DNA of 64,000 nucleotides from Endozoicomonas sp. NE40 (GCF_040549045.1 NZ_JBEWTB010000002.1:4328501-4392500); one strand, 5' to 3'. Counted from the stretch's first letter, positions 8,406 through 18,116 are shown. Notes: generated by a model from the letters alone, not told the origin. Made by a program: numbers and translations.

Positions 8406-10232
8406 ATGAGCAGTTCGACGAATAAGACGGCTGAAAAAGCCGCCTATCGCTGGTTATTACAACAGGTTTCGCCTGCCCGCAAGTGGTTGATTGCCTCCGT
8501 TTCACTGGGTTTGTTCAGTGGTCTCCTGTTGATTGTTCAGGCAGCCCTGCTGGCTGACAGTATTCATAAACTGGTCATGGACAGTGTGCCACGCACGGAC
8601 CTGACCGGTGCGATGATCAGCATTCTGCTGGTGTTGCTGGTTCGCTCGATCTGCAACTGGGGACGTGAAGTCTGTGGCTTCAATGCCGGTGTCCAGGTTC
8701 GGGAGAGCATTCGTTCAGCCCTTTTGCAAAAGCTGAAGCGACAGGGGCCAACCACGATCGCTACCCAGCCCGCTGGCAGCTGGTCCACCCTGCTGGTGGA
8801 ACAGGTGGAAGAGCTGCATGATTTCGTTGCCCGTTATCTGCCGCAAATGGCGCTGGCAGCGTTAATACCTCTGGTCATCGTGGTGGTGGCGTTTCCTCTT
8901 AACTGGGTGGCTGGTCTGGTATTTCTTGGCACGGCACCGCTGATTCCACTGTTTATGATTCTTGTCGGGCTGAAAGCAGCAGAAGCCAACCGTCGAAACT
9001 TTCAGGCTTTGAACCGACTGGGTGGTTTTTTTCTGGACCGTTTGCAGGCGATGGAAACATTGCGGCTGTTTCAGAGAAGTGCTTATGAAAAGCAGCAGCT
9101 GGAACAGGCCAGTGAGGATTTTCGGGTGAAAACCATGCAGGTGTTAAGGCTGGCATTCCTGTCGTCTACCGTACTGGAGTTTTTTGCCTCAATCTCTATC
9201 GCCATTCTGGCGCTGTATCTGGGTATGAGTTTTCTGGGGTATCTAAACTTTGGCAGTTACGGGGCTGGAGTCAGCTTGTTTAGCGGACTGTTTTTATTGT
9301 TGCTGGCACCGGATTTTTATCAGCCACTGCGTGACCTGGGTACTCACTACCACGCTAAGGCCAAGGCTATCGGTGCCTGCGATGATATTATCAGGGTGCT
9401 TGATCAGGAAGCGATCAGCAGTCAGCAGGGTAGTCAGCCGTTGCCTGATACCGGGTCGTTGAGTATCGCCGTGTCCGGTCTGTCGGTGGATGCTCCGGGT
9501 GGTCAGAACCTGCTGAGTGATCTGTCCTTTTCCGTCAGAGCCGGAGAGCGACTGGCTATTATCGGCCCCTCGGGTGCCGGTAAGTCGACCCTGATTAATA
9601 CCCTGATGGGCTTCTGGTCCTATCGCGGGCAGTTGCAGGTGAATGGCTGTGAACTCCGTGATGTGGCTCCTGAAAGCTGGAGAAAGAACATTGCCTGGCT
9701 CGGACAGCAACCGTTAATCATCCATGGCAGTGTTTATGACAATGTCTGCTTTGGTCGCGAACTGAGTCGGGAGCAGGTGTTACAGGCGTTGCATAACGCT
9801 CAGGCAATGGAGTTTATTGAAAGACTGCCGGCGGGTATCGACACGCTGTTGCAGGAACAGGGGGGCAATGTATCCGTCGGGCAGGCGCAACGTATCGCCC
9901 TGGCTCGTGCCATCGCTGAACCTGTGAAATTGCTGATTCTGGATGAGCCTACTGCCAGCCTTGATGCCCTGAGTGAGCGACTGGTTCTGGATGCCCTTGA
10001 ATCTATACCTTCAGACTGTGCGGTCATCACCGTGACCCACAGGTTGGAACAGATTGATTCCATGGATCGGGTGCTGATGCTGGAAAGCGGAAAGCTGGTG
10101 GCTGAAGGTGTGCCCGCCGAGTTGAAGTCGGGGCATTTTCCATCGAACGATCGATTCTCACATTTTGTCACTGAGCTGGAACAGGAACAGGGACTCGCTA
10201 AAGGACTCGCTAAAGGAGTAGCCAATGGGTAA
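8406..10232 (+). CDS. cydD: Heterodimeric ABC exporter CydDC, subunit CydD
   Basis: CydDC exports cysteine and glutathione to the periplasm and is needed for assembly of cytochrome bd and c-type cytochromes. This 608-residue half-transporter has an N-terminal six-helix membrane domain (about residues 25-315) and a C-terminal nucleotide-binding domain. The latter shows a Walker A (GPSGAGKST), a signature-like VSVGQAQRIALARA, a Walker B (LLILDEPTASLD) and a switch His (VTHRL). In place of the usual LSGGQ the signature reads VSVGQ. It overlaps cydC by 8 bp. No cydAB genes lie nearby. Confidence 0.95.
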   Translation: MSSSTNKTAEKAAYRWLLQQVSPARKWLIASVSLGLFSGLLLIVQAALLADSIHKLVMDSVPRTDLTGAMISILLVLLVRSICNWGREVCGFNAGVQVRESIRSALLQKLKRQGPTTIATQPAGSWSTLLVEQVEELHDFVARYLPQMALAALIPLVIVVVAFPLNWVAGLVFLGTAPLIPLFMILVGLKAAEANRRNFQALNRLGGFFLDRLQAMETLRLFQRSAYEKQQLEQASEDFRVKTMQVLRLAFLSSTVLEFFASISIAILALYLGMSFLGYLNFGSYGAGVSLFSGLFLLLLAPDFYQPLRDLGTHYHAKAKAIGACDDIIRVLDQEAISSQQGSQPLPDTGSLSIAVSGLSVDAPGGQNLLSDLSFSVRAGERLAIIGPSGAGKSTLINTLMGFWSYRGQLQVNGCELRDVAPESWRKNIAWLGQQPLIIHGSVYDNVCFGRELSREQVLQALHNAQAMEFIERLPAGIDTLLQEQGGNVSVGQAQRIALARAIAEPVKLLILDEPTASLDALSERLVLDALESIPSDCAVITVTHRLEQIDSMDRVLMLESGKLVAEGVPAELKSGHFPSNDRFSHFVTELEQEQGLAKGLAKGVANG

Positions 10233-11895
10233 CCTTCTGCCGTTTATTAAACTGTACCGTCGTCATCCTGGTGCTATGGCATTAGGTGTATTACTGTCAA
10301 TTACCACATTGCTGGCAAGCCTTGGGCTGTTAGCCCTCTCTGGCTGGTTTATCACCTCAACCGCCATTGCCGGATTAACACTGGCAACGGCACAACACTT
10401 TAACTTCTTTACGCCGGGTGCTGGCGTCCGGGGTTTTTCCATAGGACGAACCGCCTCCCGGTATTTTGAGCGTCTGGTCAGCCACGATGCGACCTTTAAA
10501 CTACTGGCCTGGTTGCGGGGCTGGTTTTTCGCCCGTCTTGCGCCGGTTCCCCTGCATCGTTTAAAGCGATTTCGTAAGGGTGATCTGCTGAACCGGCTGG
10601 TGGCGGATGTTGACGCTCTGGATCAGTTATACCTGCGGATGTTCAGCCCGATTCTGGCGGCTGTTCTGGTGATTGTGATTCTTTCACTGGGGTTGAGCTG
10701 GTTCAGTACCACGCTTGGGTTGTCTGTGCTGCTGATGATGGGGGGCTGGTTATTGCTGCTGCCGCCGTTGTTTTATGCGCTGGGTAAACACAGCAGTAAG
10801 GCGAAAGGTGTCAGTCAGCAACAGCTCCGGCAGGCTGCGCTGGATTATCTGCAAGGGATGGCTGAATTGCAGATTGTGGGTACTGAAGAGGTTTTCCGGC
10901 AGCAGTTAGACGAGCGGGAGCGTCAGCTGCACCGGCATCAGGCGAGGCTCTCAAAGCTGGAAGGTCTGGGCTCTGCGTTGTTGACGTTTGCAGCGGGCAG
11001 TTCTGCCGTCGTCATGCTGTATCTGGCGGCGGGGGAATATCAGGCAGGGGGGATTTCCGGCCCTGTTATGGTGATGTCGTTGTTTGCGGTACTGGCAGGG
11101 TTTGAAGCTCTGATGCCGGTTCCCGGGGCTTTTCAGTTTCTGGGCTTTACCACACAGGCGGCGGGGCAGTTGAAAGAAGTGATCGACCAGCCACCCATGA
11201 TTTACGGTGAGCAGAAGCCTGAGGTTAAGGGGCAGGTTCAGTTTGAAAATGTCAACTTTTCTTATGGCGGATTGCAGGTACTGGATCAGGTGACACTGAC
11301 GATTCCTGTCGGTCAGCACGTCGCACTGGTGGGCAAAACCGGGTGTGGCAAGTCAACACTCGCTGGTTTGCTGACCCGTTATAACGATTGCGACAGTGGT
11401 CAGGTATTGATTGATGGTGTTCCAGTCCCTGATTTCAGTGAGCAGGCGCTTTATCAGGCGCTGGCTGTGGTTCCCCAGAAAACCCATGTACTAAGTGCGA
11501 CGTTGCGGGATAATCTGAAGCTGGCTGATCACTCTGCCAGCGATGAGCGTCTGCTTGAGGTTATACAAACGACGGGGTTAAACCAGTTAGCTGCGGCTCG
11601 AGGAGATGAAAAGATTCTTGATCTGTGGCTGGGGCAGGGCGGCATCACTTTGTCGGGTGGTGAACAGCGTCGTCTGGCTATTGCCCGTGCCATGCTGAAG
11701 CAGGCAGATATCCTGATCATGGATGAAGCGTCGGAAGGGCTGGATCGCTTCAGTGAACAACTGTTGTTAAACCGTATTCTTGAGGCTTATCAGCACAAAA
11801 CCGTGATGATGATTACTCATAAGCAGGGTATGTTGCAGAAAATGGATGCAGTGTACCGGCTGGATGGCGGGCGTTTGTCTCAGGTTTGCGGTTGA
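10225..11895 (+). CDS. cydC: Heterodimeric ABC exporter CydDC, subunit CydC
   Basis: This is the partner half of the cysteine/glutathione exporter. The 556-residue protein has six membrane segments in residues 15-300, including the typical opening LLSITTLLASLGLLALSGWFI. The nucleotide-binding domain has GKTGCGKST (Walker A), LSGGEQRRLAIARA (signature) and ILIMDEASEGLD (Walker B). Walker B is followed by Ala-Ser rather than Pro, so the catalytic Glu is present in a slightly altered setting. The ATG overlaps the end of cydD (ATGGGTAA). Its 3' end overlaps by 16 bp the convergent hypothetical gene on the other strand. Confidence 0.95.
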   Translation: MGNLLPFIKLYRRHPGAMALGVLLSITTLLASLGLLALSGWFITSTAIAGLTLATAQHFNFFTPGAGVRGFSIGRTASRYFERLVSHDATFKLLAWLRGWFFARLAPVPLHRLKRFRKGDLLNRLVADVDALDQLYLRMFSPILAAVLVIVILSLGLSWFSTTLGLSVLLMMGGWLLLLPPLFYALGKHSSKAKGVSQQQLRQAALDYLQGMAELQIVGTEEVFRQQLDERERQLHRHQARLSKLEGLGSALLTFAAGSSAVVMLYLAAGEYQAGGISGPVMVMSLFAVLAGFEALMPVPGAFQFLGFTTQAAGQLKEVIDQPPMIYGEQKPEVKGQVQFENVNFSYGGLQVLDQVTLTIPVGQHVALVGKTGCGKSTLAGLLTRYNDCDSGQVLIDGVPVPDFSEQALYQALAVVPQKTHVLSATLRDNLKLADHSASDERLLEVIQTTGLNQLAAARGDEKILDLWLGQGGITLSGGEQRRLAIARAMLKQADILIMDEASEGLDRFSEQLLLNRILEAYQHKTVMMITHKQGMLQKMDAVYRLDGGRLSQVCG

Positions 11896-12728
11896 TCCAG
11901 CCCAAGGTGTTCGCAAGCCTGTCGGGTCAGTTGTTCAATGGCGTTGTCATTATTGCCATGGAGATTGTCTGCCCTGATGATGCCCCCATCCAGCAGGGGC
12001 TGAAAATGTTCTGCTTTTAACCGGACATCTTTAAGTCGCAGCTGGGTGAACAGATGACGGAATTCGATCTCTTCAGGCTGTGGGTTCCGGGGGGACTCGT
12101 CGTCTGTCGCTTTCGTTGTTGTCTGGTTCAGCTGGCGGACAGGTGGCTCAGGCGCGACATCTCTTTCGGTAATAGCGGGCCGTGTAATGGGAATACGGCG
12201 GGGCTTTTTTCTGGTACCTGCTGGTTGCAGATAGGGTGTTACCGGTTGCGTACCAGGGATAACCGGCAGGGCAGAACCGATAGCTCCCATTTCCTGACGT
12301 TCTTTTTCTATGTATCTGGCTAAAGCGCCCCGACTCTGGCTGGCCGCCAGCTCCAGCAGCTCACCACGGCTTTTATTCGCGGCAGTGACCAGTTTCTCCA
12401 GGTTTTCCTTATTAATGGCTTTGTAGGCTTTTTCGGTCAGTACGCCCCGGCTGTAACCCAGTTTGATAATGTTCGCTGTCTTCAGTAGCAGCCTGATGTT
12501 CGTTTCTGAGATATTCCGGTTGCGCAGCTGCTGTTTGATACGACTAATTGATGCCTGGCTGGCTTTCGGCTCAGCCAGCCTGCCCAACAGCGGCAGGGGT
12601 TTTACCAGACGACGTAACCCCCATAGTCCGCTAACCTCATTTTTACTGTCCAGCCATGTACCTTTCTTCTGTAGCTTCTGCCAGGTAAATGCACCGACAA
12701 TATCTCTGGGTCTGATCAAACTGTCCAT
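11880..12728 (-). CDS. Hypothetical protein downstream of the TRAP permease
   Basis: I do not recognise this protein. From the ATG at 12728 it is about 282 residues, without signal peptide or membrane segments. It is basic in the N-terminal two thirds, with helical stretches rich in Lys and Arg (residues 55-155). A Pro/Arg-rich linker follows (TRKKPRRIPITRPAITERD), then an acidic C-terminal region with a short helical end (AIEQLTRQACEHLGL). An ATG at 12767 would extend it into the permease gene. It follows the TRAP permease by 20 bp on the same strand and may be read from the same message. Its 3' end overlaps the end of cydC on the opposite strand by 16 bp. Confidence 0.55.
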   Translation of the reverse strand: MDSLIRPRDIVGAFTWQKLQKKGTWLDSKNEVSGLWGLRRLVKPLPLLGRLAEPKASQASISRIKQQLRNRNISETNIRLLLKTANIIKLGYSRGVLTEKAYKAINKENLEKLVTAANKSRGELLELAASQSRGALARYIEKERQEMGAIGSALPVIPGTQPVTPYLQPAGTRKKPRRIPITRPAITERDVAPEPPVRQLNQTTTKATDDESPRNPQPEEIEFRHLFTQLRLKDVRLKAEHFQPLLDGGIIRADNLHGNNDNAIEQLTRQACEHLGLDQPQT

Positions 12729-12748
12729 AGTGTGCCATCGTTTTTCTC

Positions 12749-15349
12749 TCAGGAGATATCGGCACATTGAAGATAGTTTGCACTGCGCCGACGCTGACCC
12801 AAAAATATCAACCCGAGAAGTAGCAGGGCAGGAATCCAGATCAGCTGTCTGGGGGGGCGTTCTACCGGAATTTCCAGACGGTTAAGGGTCCAGTCAAAAT
12901 CAATACCGGCTGATTCTGCCGGGCTGTCAAAGCTGATCATATCTACCTTGAGTTCGCCGTCAGACGGGTAGGTTTGCAGACCCATAAAGCTCAGTTGTTG
13001 CTCGGCACCTGCTTCAGAGCCTGTCGGCAGAATGCTGAGCTTGCTAACCATTCTGCCATCGAGATTTTCACCGGAGACCCATAGACGGATTTCGTCATCC
13101 AGTGGTGCCTTCTCCAGACCGGCAATAATCTGCTCACCTTCATAGGTTTCATAGGGATCGTAAATCTGGTCCCACCAGAAACCGGGGCGGAACAGGGTAA
13201 AGGCGATCAACAGCAAACCAACGGTTTCATACCAGCGGTTTTTGGTCAGCCAGTAACCCTGGGTAGCGGTAGCGAAAACCAGCATGGCCACCAGGGCGCT
13301 GGACACCACCAGAACCAGTTGTAGCCAGCTATCCACCCCAATCAGTAACAGCTCGGTGTTAAAGATAAACATAAACGGCAGAACGGCGGTACGGATATCG
13401 TAGGTGAAGCCCTGAATACCGGTCCGGATCGGGTCGGAACGGGCGATCGCTGCCGCCGCAAAGGCAGCCAGCCCTACCGGAGGCGTATCATCTGCCAGAA
13501 TGCCAAAGTAGAACACAAACAGGTGAACGGCGATCAGAGGCACGATCAGGCCAGACTGAGCCCCCAGGGTAACAATCACCGGTGTCATCAGTGTTGAGAC
13601 AACGATGTAGTTGGCGGTGGTTGGCAGTCCCATGCCCAGTACCAGACAGATCAGCGCCGTGAACACCAGCATAAGAATCACATTACCGCCGGAAATCCAT
13701 TCTACAAACTCGGTCATTACCAGCCCGATACCGGTCAGGGTAACAGCGCCCACAACAATACCGGCTGTAGCGGTGGCGACGCCAATGCCGATCATATTGC
13801 GCGCACCACTTAACAGTCCATTGAGCATATCGAACCAGCCCTGTTTGAGAGCACTGGTGTCAGGCTGTTTGCTTCGGAACTCTTTACGGAAAAAGGACAG
13901 CAGGGGCTTATGGGTCAGGGTGATCACAATCATGACCAGGGTTGACCAGAACGCAGACAGTCCCGGGGAGAAGCGTTCAACGGTCAGGCACCAGAGCAAC
14001 ACGACAATCGGCAATAAATAGTAAAGACCGCGTTTCAGTGTCGGGCCGGGCTCGGGCGTATGGCTGAGCGTGGCTTCCGTATCCCGGGGCAGGTCGGGTT
14101 GCAGTGAGGCAAGCTTCACCAGACCCACGTAGCTCAACAGCAATGCGCTGCCAATCATGTACAGGGCATAGTCGCCCATATAGCTTCGGGTCCAGCCAAT
14201 GCCGTAATAGACGGCAGTTCCCATAATGCAGAGCCCGGCAAAGGTTCCGGTAAACGACAGCAGTGCCTGCAGTTTGGTGCGGGTGTGCCTGCGTGGCAAA
14301 CCTTCCATTCCGGCTTTAACCGCTTCAAGGTGAACGATATAGAACAGGGCAATATAGGAAATAATAGCGGGCAGCAATGCCGCCTTGATTACTTCCAGAT
14401 AGGAAATGCCGACGTATTCCACCATCAGAAAGGCTGCAGCCCCCATGATGGGCGGAGTCAGCTGGCCATTGGTGGAGGCAGCGACTTCTATGGCTCCGGC
14501 TTTATGGGAAGGGAAACCGACCCGCTTCATCAATGGGATGGTGAAGGTTCCGGTGGTGACAACGTTAGCAATGGATGAACCAGACACCACGCCACTCAGG
14601 CCGGAAGACACCACTGCCGCTTTAGCAGGGCCACCGCGCATGTGACCCAACAGAGAGAAGGCTACCTGAATAAAATAGTTACCGGCACCGGCTCTTTCCA
14701 GCAGTGCGCCGAACAGGACAAACATAAAGACAAAGTTGGTGGAGACACCCAGCGCTACCCCGAACACCCCTTCGGTGGTGATCCAGAAGTGGGACATGGC
14801 TTTATTAAAACTGGCACCTTTATGGGCTATAACGTCCGGCATATAAGGACCGGCAAAGGCATAGGTAATAAATACCAAAGCGACGACCATCAGTGGTGGG
14901 CCTAACGCACGACGGGTGGCTTCCAGTAACAGAATAATGCCGGAAGCCGCGATAAACAGATCCATGGTGGTTGGTGCGCCGGAGCGGTAAGCCAGCTCGG
15001 TGCTGAACAGATACAGATAAGCCGAACTGAAACTGGCCAGCAGCGCCATTATCCAGTCGTAAAAAGGCACCTGGTTTCTATACGACTTGCGCCGTGCAGG
15101 AAATGCCATAAAGGCGAGAAAAACGGCAAAGCTTAAATGAATGGCGCGAGCCTGAGTGTCATTGAAAATACCCGCTTTGAAAATAAAAGGCAGTGGGGAT
15201 GCATACCAGAGTTGAAACAGCGACCAGCAGAGTGTGACAGCAAGAATAAGCCGACCAGTAAGACCAACCGGGTTGCGCGCCCCCTGATCGGACTGTTCGG
15301 CTATTTTGCGGGCTTCCCTGAGAGCCTCTTTGGATGTGTCGACTTCCAT
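12749..15349 (-). CDS. TRAP transporter fused permease (DctQM-type, TAXI class)
   Basis: Together with a TAXI solute-binding protein, this forms a sodium-driven TRAP importer. The 866-residue protein is a fusion of the small and large membrane subunits. The N-terminal quarter has about four helices corresponding to DctQ. The central part is a DctM-type permease with signature stretches such as PPIMGAAAFLMVEYVGISY and GMGLPTTANYIVVSTLMTPV, and LADDTPPVGLAAFAAAAI near residue 600. The last 150 residues are a periplasmic-looking segment ending with a final membrane helix (LIWIPALLLLGLIFL). The start at 15349 has an AGGAA ribosome binding site. The substrate is not evident; TAXI systems often carry C4-dicarboxylates or amino acids such as glutamate. 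Confidence 0.92.
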   Translation of the reverse strand: MEVDTSKEALREARKIAEQSDQGARNPVGLTGRLILAVTLCWSLFQLWYASPLPFIFKAGIFNDTQARAIHLSFAVFLAFMAFPARRKSYRNQVPFYDWIMALLASFSSAYLYLFSTELAYRSGAPTTMDLFIAASGIILLLEATRRALGPPLMVVALVFITYAFAGPYMPDVIAHKGASFNKAMSHFWITTEGVFGVALGVSTNFVFMFVLFGALLERAGAGNYFIQVAFSLLGHMRGGPAKAAVVSSGLSGVVSGSSIANVVTTGTFTIPLMKRVGFPSHKAGAIEVAASTNGQLTPPIMGAAAFLMVEYVGISYLEVIKAALLPAIISYIALFYIVHLEAVKAGMEGLPRRHTRTKLQALLSFTGTFAGLCIMGTAVYYGIGWTRSYMGDYALYMIGSALLLSYVGLVKLASLQPDLPRDTEATLSHTPEPGPTLKRGLYYLLPIVVLLWCLTVERFSPGLSAFWSTLVMIVITLTHKPLLSFFRKEFRSKQPDTSALKQGWFDMLNGLLSGARNMIGIGVATATAGIVVGAVTLTGIGLVMTEFVEWISGGNVILMLVFTALICLVLGMGLPTTANYIVVSTLMTPVIVTLGAQSGLIVPLIAVHLFVFYFGILADDTPPVGLAAFAAAAIARSDPIRTGIQGFTYDIRTAVLPFMFIFNTELLLIGVDSWLQLVLVVSSALVAMLVFATATQGYWLTKNRWYETVGLLLIAFTLFRPGFWWDQIYDPYETYEGEQIIAGLEKAPLDDEIRLWVSGENLDGRMVSKLSILPTGSEAGAEQQLSFMGLQTYPSDGELKVDMISFDSPAESAGIDFDWTLNRLEIPVERPPRQLIWIPALLLLGLIFLGQRRRSANYLQCADIS

Positions 15350-15397
15350 GGAAATTCCTGACCTGAACGTTAATCGTTAGTACTCGTAAACGGCAGC

Positions 15398-15419
15398 AAA
15401 ACCCGGCGAGCCGGGTTTT
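15398..15419 (-). terminator. Hairpin between TAXI binding protein and permease genes
   Basis: A perfect 9-bp stem, AAAACCCGG with CCGGGTTTT and a four-base loop, lies between the two TRAP genes. On the minus strand the stem ends in a short T run. It probably acts as an intercistronic attenuator or mRNA 3' stabiliser, giving more binding protein than permease, as is usual for such operons. That role is inferred from position. Confidence 0.6.
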
Positions 15420-15445
15420 GTCATTACATGATTGACGGACAAGAA

Positions 15446-16432
15446 TTAATTCTTGATCAGGCCGGCTTCCATAAAGTAGCGCTTAGCGCCTTCGTGCAGA
15501 GGTGCAGACAGACCGTCAGAGATCATTTCTTCCTTCTTCAGGGTGCCGAATGCCTGATGCATCTGCTTGAAGGTGGACAGGTCTTCGAACACGGATTTGG
15601 TCACCTGATACACGGTTTCATCGCTCAAACGGGTTGAGGCAACAAACGTAGCGGCAACACCAAAGGTCTGTACGTCGGCGTCGTTACCACGGTACATGCC
15701 ACCGGGAATGGTGGCGGTACGGTAATAAGGATTTTCGCTGAGCAGCTTTTCAACGGCCGGGCCGCTGACAGTGACAAGGTTGGTGTCACAGGAGGTGGTG
15801 GCTTCTTTCAGGGAACCACTGGGATGGCCCGCAGTGAACACAAACGCATCAATCTTGTTGTCACACAGGGCTTTGGCCTGTTCAGAGGACTTGAGTTCAG
15901 AGGTCAGCGAGAAGGCTTTGGTGGTCCACCCTTTGGCGGCCATCATTTGTTCCATGGTACCGCGCTGACCGGAACCCGGGTTGCCAATATTGACCCGCTT
16001 GCCTTTCAGGTCTTCAAACGTCTTGATGTTGGCGTCTTTACGGGCAAGGACGGTGAAGGCTTCCGGATGCAGGGAGAAGACTGCCCGCAACTCTTTATCC
16101 GGGCCATTGGGCTTAAACTTGCTGGTGCCGTTGGTGGCATGATATTGCCAGTCCGACTGGACAATACCCATGTCCATGTCACCGGCACGAATGGTGTTCA
16201 GGTTGTAGCTGGAACCACCGGTAGACTCAACAGAGCAGCGAATACCAGTATCTTTGCGGGTTCTGTTAACCAGACGACAGATGGCGCCACCGGTCGGGTA
16301 GTAAACACCAGTCACCCCGCCGGTACCAATGGTGACAAACTGCTGTTGAACGTTTTGAGCATTGGCGCTGACGGCTGAAACTGCTATGCCCGCTCCAAAA
16401 ATGGCCATACTTAATTTTTTTAGTAATGTCAT
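15446..16432 (-). CDS. TAXI family TRAP transporter solute-binding protein
   Basis: This is the periplasmic binding protein of the TRAP importer encoded downstream. The 328-residue product starts with a signal peptide (about 25 residues, cleavage after SANA). TAXI-class features follow: FVTIGTGGVTGVYYPTGGAICRLVN near the mature N-terminus, ESTGGSSYNLNTIRAGDMDMGIVQSD at about residues 68-95, and the LKGKRVNIGNPGSGQRGT motif at about residues 143-160. Two Cys pairs may form disulfides. The gene is first in the minus-strand operon; a 344-bp leader with candidate operators precedes it. Confidence 0.92.
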   Translation of the reverse strand: MTLLKKLSMAIFGAGIAVSAVSANAQNVQQQFVTIGTGGVTGVYYPTGGAICRLVNRTRKDTGIRCSVESTGGSSYNLNTIRAGDMDMGIVQSDWQYHATNGTSKFKPNGPDKELRAVFSLHPEAFTVLARKDANIKTFEDLKGKRVNIGNPGSGQRGTMEQMMAAKGWTTKAFSLTSELKSSEQAKALCDNKIDAFVFTAGHPSGSLKEATTSCDTNLVTVSGPAVEKLLSENPYYRTATIPGGMYRGNDADVQTFGVAATFVASTRLSDETVYQVTKSVFEDLSTFKQMHQAFGTLKKEEMISDGLSAPLHEGAKRYFMEAGLIKN

Positions 16433-16776
16433 TGGCTATTCTCTGTTGTGGTTATTATCGTTCTTGCTATTGCCTGTTCATGGCTGTTTGCCACAAAAAT
16501 TCCATTTCTATCATCAGGGAATTTGAAACCTGATTACAAGTCATCAGTTGTATATCATATTTTTTTTGTCCTTTAAATTGTCTTGTGGCAATGTTTCAAA
16601 AGATTCAGCTACCTTTTTAGTTTTATATCTGCCTTCCTATGAAGTGAAACGAGCTATCCTTATAGGGTCATGGAAGCGCCTGATTCTTTGAGTCGTCTGA
16701 TATAAGTAGCAATATATGAAGACGATCAGCATTTTTTACCTTTACGACAGGTCTTTCAGTCCTTGAGGAGTAAGAT
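16433..16776. promoter_or_regulatory. Divergent intergenic region with an inverted TTGCCACAA pair
   Basis: This 344-bp AT-rich stretch separates the minus-strand TRAP operon from the plus-strand hypothetical gene at 16777. The nine-base element TTGCCACAA (16488-16496) recurs in inverted orientation as TTGTGGCAA (16583-16591), 56 and 151 bp upstream of the TAXI gene start. Such spacing suits a pair of operators for a dimeric regulator that could loop the DNA. The regulator is unknown. A GAGGAG ribosome binding site precedes the ATG at 16777. No gene is seen in the stretch. Confidence 0.4.
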
Positions 16777-17493
16777 ATGTCATCATGGTACGAGCGACGA
16801 AAATACAGCAAAGGATTAAAGGGCGCCGCTCAGGTTCACAGCTCAGAGCAGTTTCGGGTAGACCGGTTCAGGCAACAGTTTTTTCTGAGTAAATATGAAT
16901 TACAAGCCAGAGGGTACGAGAAAATTACACTTAAAAAAGGGTGTAATTGTGTTATTCAGGGATCGTTTGATGGTTTTGTTTCAGCGAATCATTGCACCAT
17001 TAAAATAACTGAGCCGAAGCCCAGAGATGGAGGCACAAGACCTGCACCAGACTTTGTAGTGGCTGTTTGCATGATTCCACCCCATAAAAGGGTCTCATTA
17101 GGTGTCGATGTAGAAGGTGAATCCAGTTTTACGATGCACTTCGTAGAGTTCTGGAGATCAACAGGTGCGGGAGCTATTGGTTCCAGCTCTTTTAACCCGG
17201 ATGTATTGTTGATGCAGGTAAAGCACTTTGCCGACGCAACCGAGGCTAATATCGTAGCAACCAGAATGCTTCTGTCCAACATTGCTGTAACCTTGCCAAC
17301 AGTCAACACTGAAAAAAAGGAAAGGGATGGTTCGACGATTGAGGCAAGAATTCCGGGAGAAAATACTGTTGAGTGCGCCGCTCTGGGAATCAGTAATAAT
17401 CAGAATAAAGACATCTGTTATCCAGTTATGATAAAGCGTGGTATAGAAAAGATCATGCGACTTGCTACAGAAGGCGATAAAACCGAAAAATGA
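16777..17493 (+). CDS. Hypothetical protein
   Basis: I do not recognise this 238-residue protein. It has a strong ribosome binding site (GAGGAG) and no signal peptide or membrane segment. The N-terminal 60 residues are basic and rich in aromatic residues (SSWYERRKYSKGLKGAAQ). The middle reads as beta-rich (GCNCVIQGSFDGFV, PDFVVAVCMIPPHKRVSLGVDVEGESSFTMHFVEFW). The C-terminal third is mixed and ends in a charged tail. The gene stands alone between the TRAP operon and the SEC-C gene, and no partner suggests a role. Confidence 0.6.
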   Translation: MSSWYERRKYSKGLKGAAQVHSSEQFRVDRFRQQFFLSKYELQARGYEKITLKKGCNCVIQGSFDGFVSANHCTIKITEPKPRDGGTRPAPDFVVAVCMIPPHKRVSLGVDVEGESSFTMHFVEFWRSTGAGAIGSSSFNPDVLLMQVKHFADATEANIVATRMLLSNIAVTLPTVNTEKKERDGSTIEARIPGENTVECAALGISNNQNKDICYPVMIKRGIEKIMRLATEGDKTEK

Positions 17494-17598
17494 TAGTATG
17501 CAACACCCCTGGGACGGGTGTTCTGCCAGACTTATAAACCTGGCTACCGGTTTGTAGAACCCGTCCAGCTTGAGTTATTGATTTTCAGGAACCTGTCA

Positions 17599-18078
17599 AT
17601 GAAGAGCATACCTTCCGAATCATTATGCCCTTGCGGAAGTGGTCAGACTTATCAGCACTGCTGTGCAATGTTTCATACGGGGAAAAACGCCCCTACAGCA
17701 GAGAAGCTGATGCGGTCCCGTTTTTGTGCCTACTATCTGAAAAATGCTGCTTACCTGCTGGAAACCACCTGGCCCCGTCAACACGACGGGCTGGATAAAT
17801 CAGGCATTATGAACCGGGCCGATACAACGGAGTGGACACGCCTGGATGTTGTTCGTACCGAAGCCGGACAAGCGGAAGACAGCAAAGGCATCGTTGAATT
17901 CAAGGCGTGGTACAAAGATGGAGCCGGTGAATCCGCTCACCATGAAACATCAGACTTTATACGGGAGAACGGGCGCTGGTACTTTATCTATCCTGATATT
18001 CCGGCAAAATTGCCGGGTCGTAATGACCCCTGTCTGTGCGGCAGTGGCAAAAAATATAAAAAGTGCTGCGGTTGTTAA
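17599..18078 (+). CDS. YchJ-like SEC-C motif protein
   Basis: This protein of about 159 residues is built like YchJ-family proteins. There is a SEC-C type zinc motif at each end, CPCGSGQTYQHCC at the N-terminus and DPCLCGSGKKYKKCC at the very C-terminus. Between them lies a domain with LMRSRFCAYYLKNAAYLLETTW and a beta-rich FKAWYKDGAGESAHHETSDF segment (NTF2-like in the family). SEC-C motifs bind Zn and recur in proteins that touch ribosomes or SecB, but the function of this family is not settled. I chose ATG 17599, preceded by CAGGAA, because the family begins directly before the first CxCGS motif. A GTG at 17518 is in frame but unlikely. Confidence 0.88.
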   Translation: MKSIPSESLCPCGSGQTYQHCCAMFHTGKNAPTAEKLMRSRFCAYYLKNAAYLLETTWPRQHDGLDKSGIMNRADTTEWTRLDVVRTEAGQAEDSKGIVEFKAWYKDGAGESAHHETSDFIRENGRWYFIYPDIPAKLPGRNDPCLCGSGKKYKKCCGC

Positions 18079-18085
18079 ATCAGCC

Positions 18086-18116
18086 TGCCACCCTCAGGTG
18101 CCATGAGAGGGTGGCA
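18086..18116. terminator. Hairpin between convergent genes
   Basis: A perfect 10-bp stem, TGCCACCCTC with GAGGGTGGCA and an 11-base loop, lies 8 bp after the SEC-C gene and before the end of the convergent NHL-like gene. No T tract follows on either strand, so termination efficiency is uncertain; it may instead protect the 3' ends. Confidence 0.5.

Noticed and set aside
11880..11895. Gene fusion or misassembly at the cydC end
   Set aside because: The overlap of the two 3' ends is only 16 bp on opposite strands, which is common for convergent genes.
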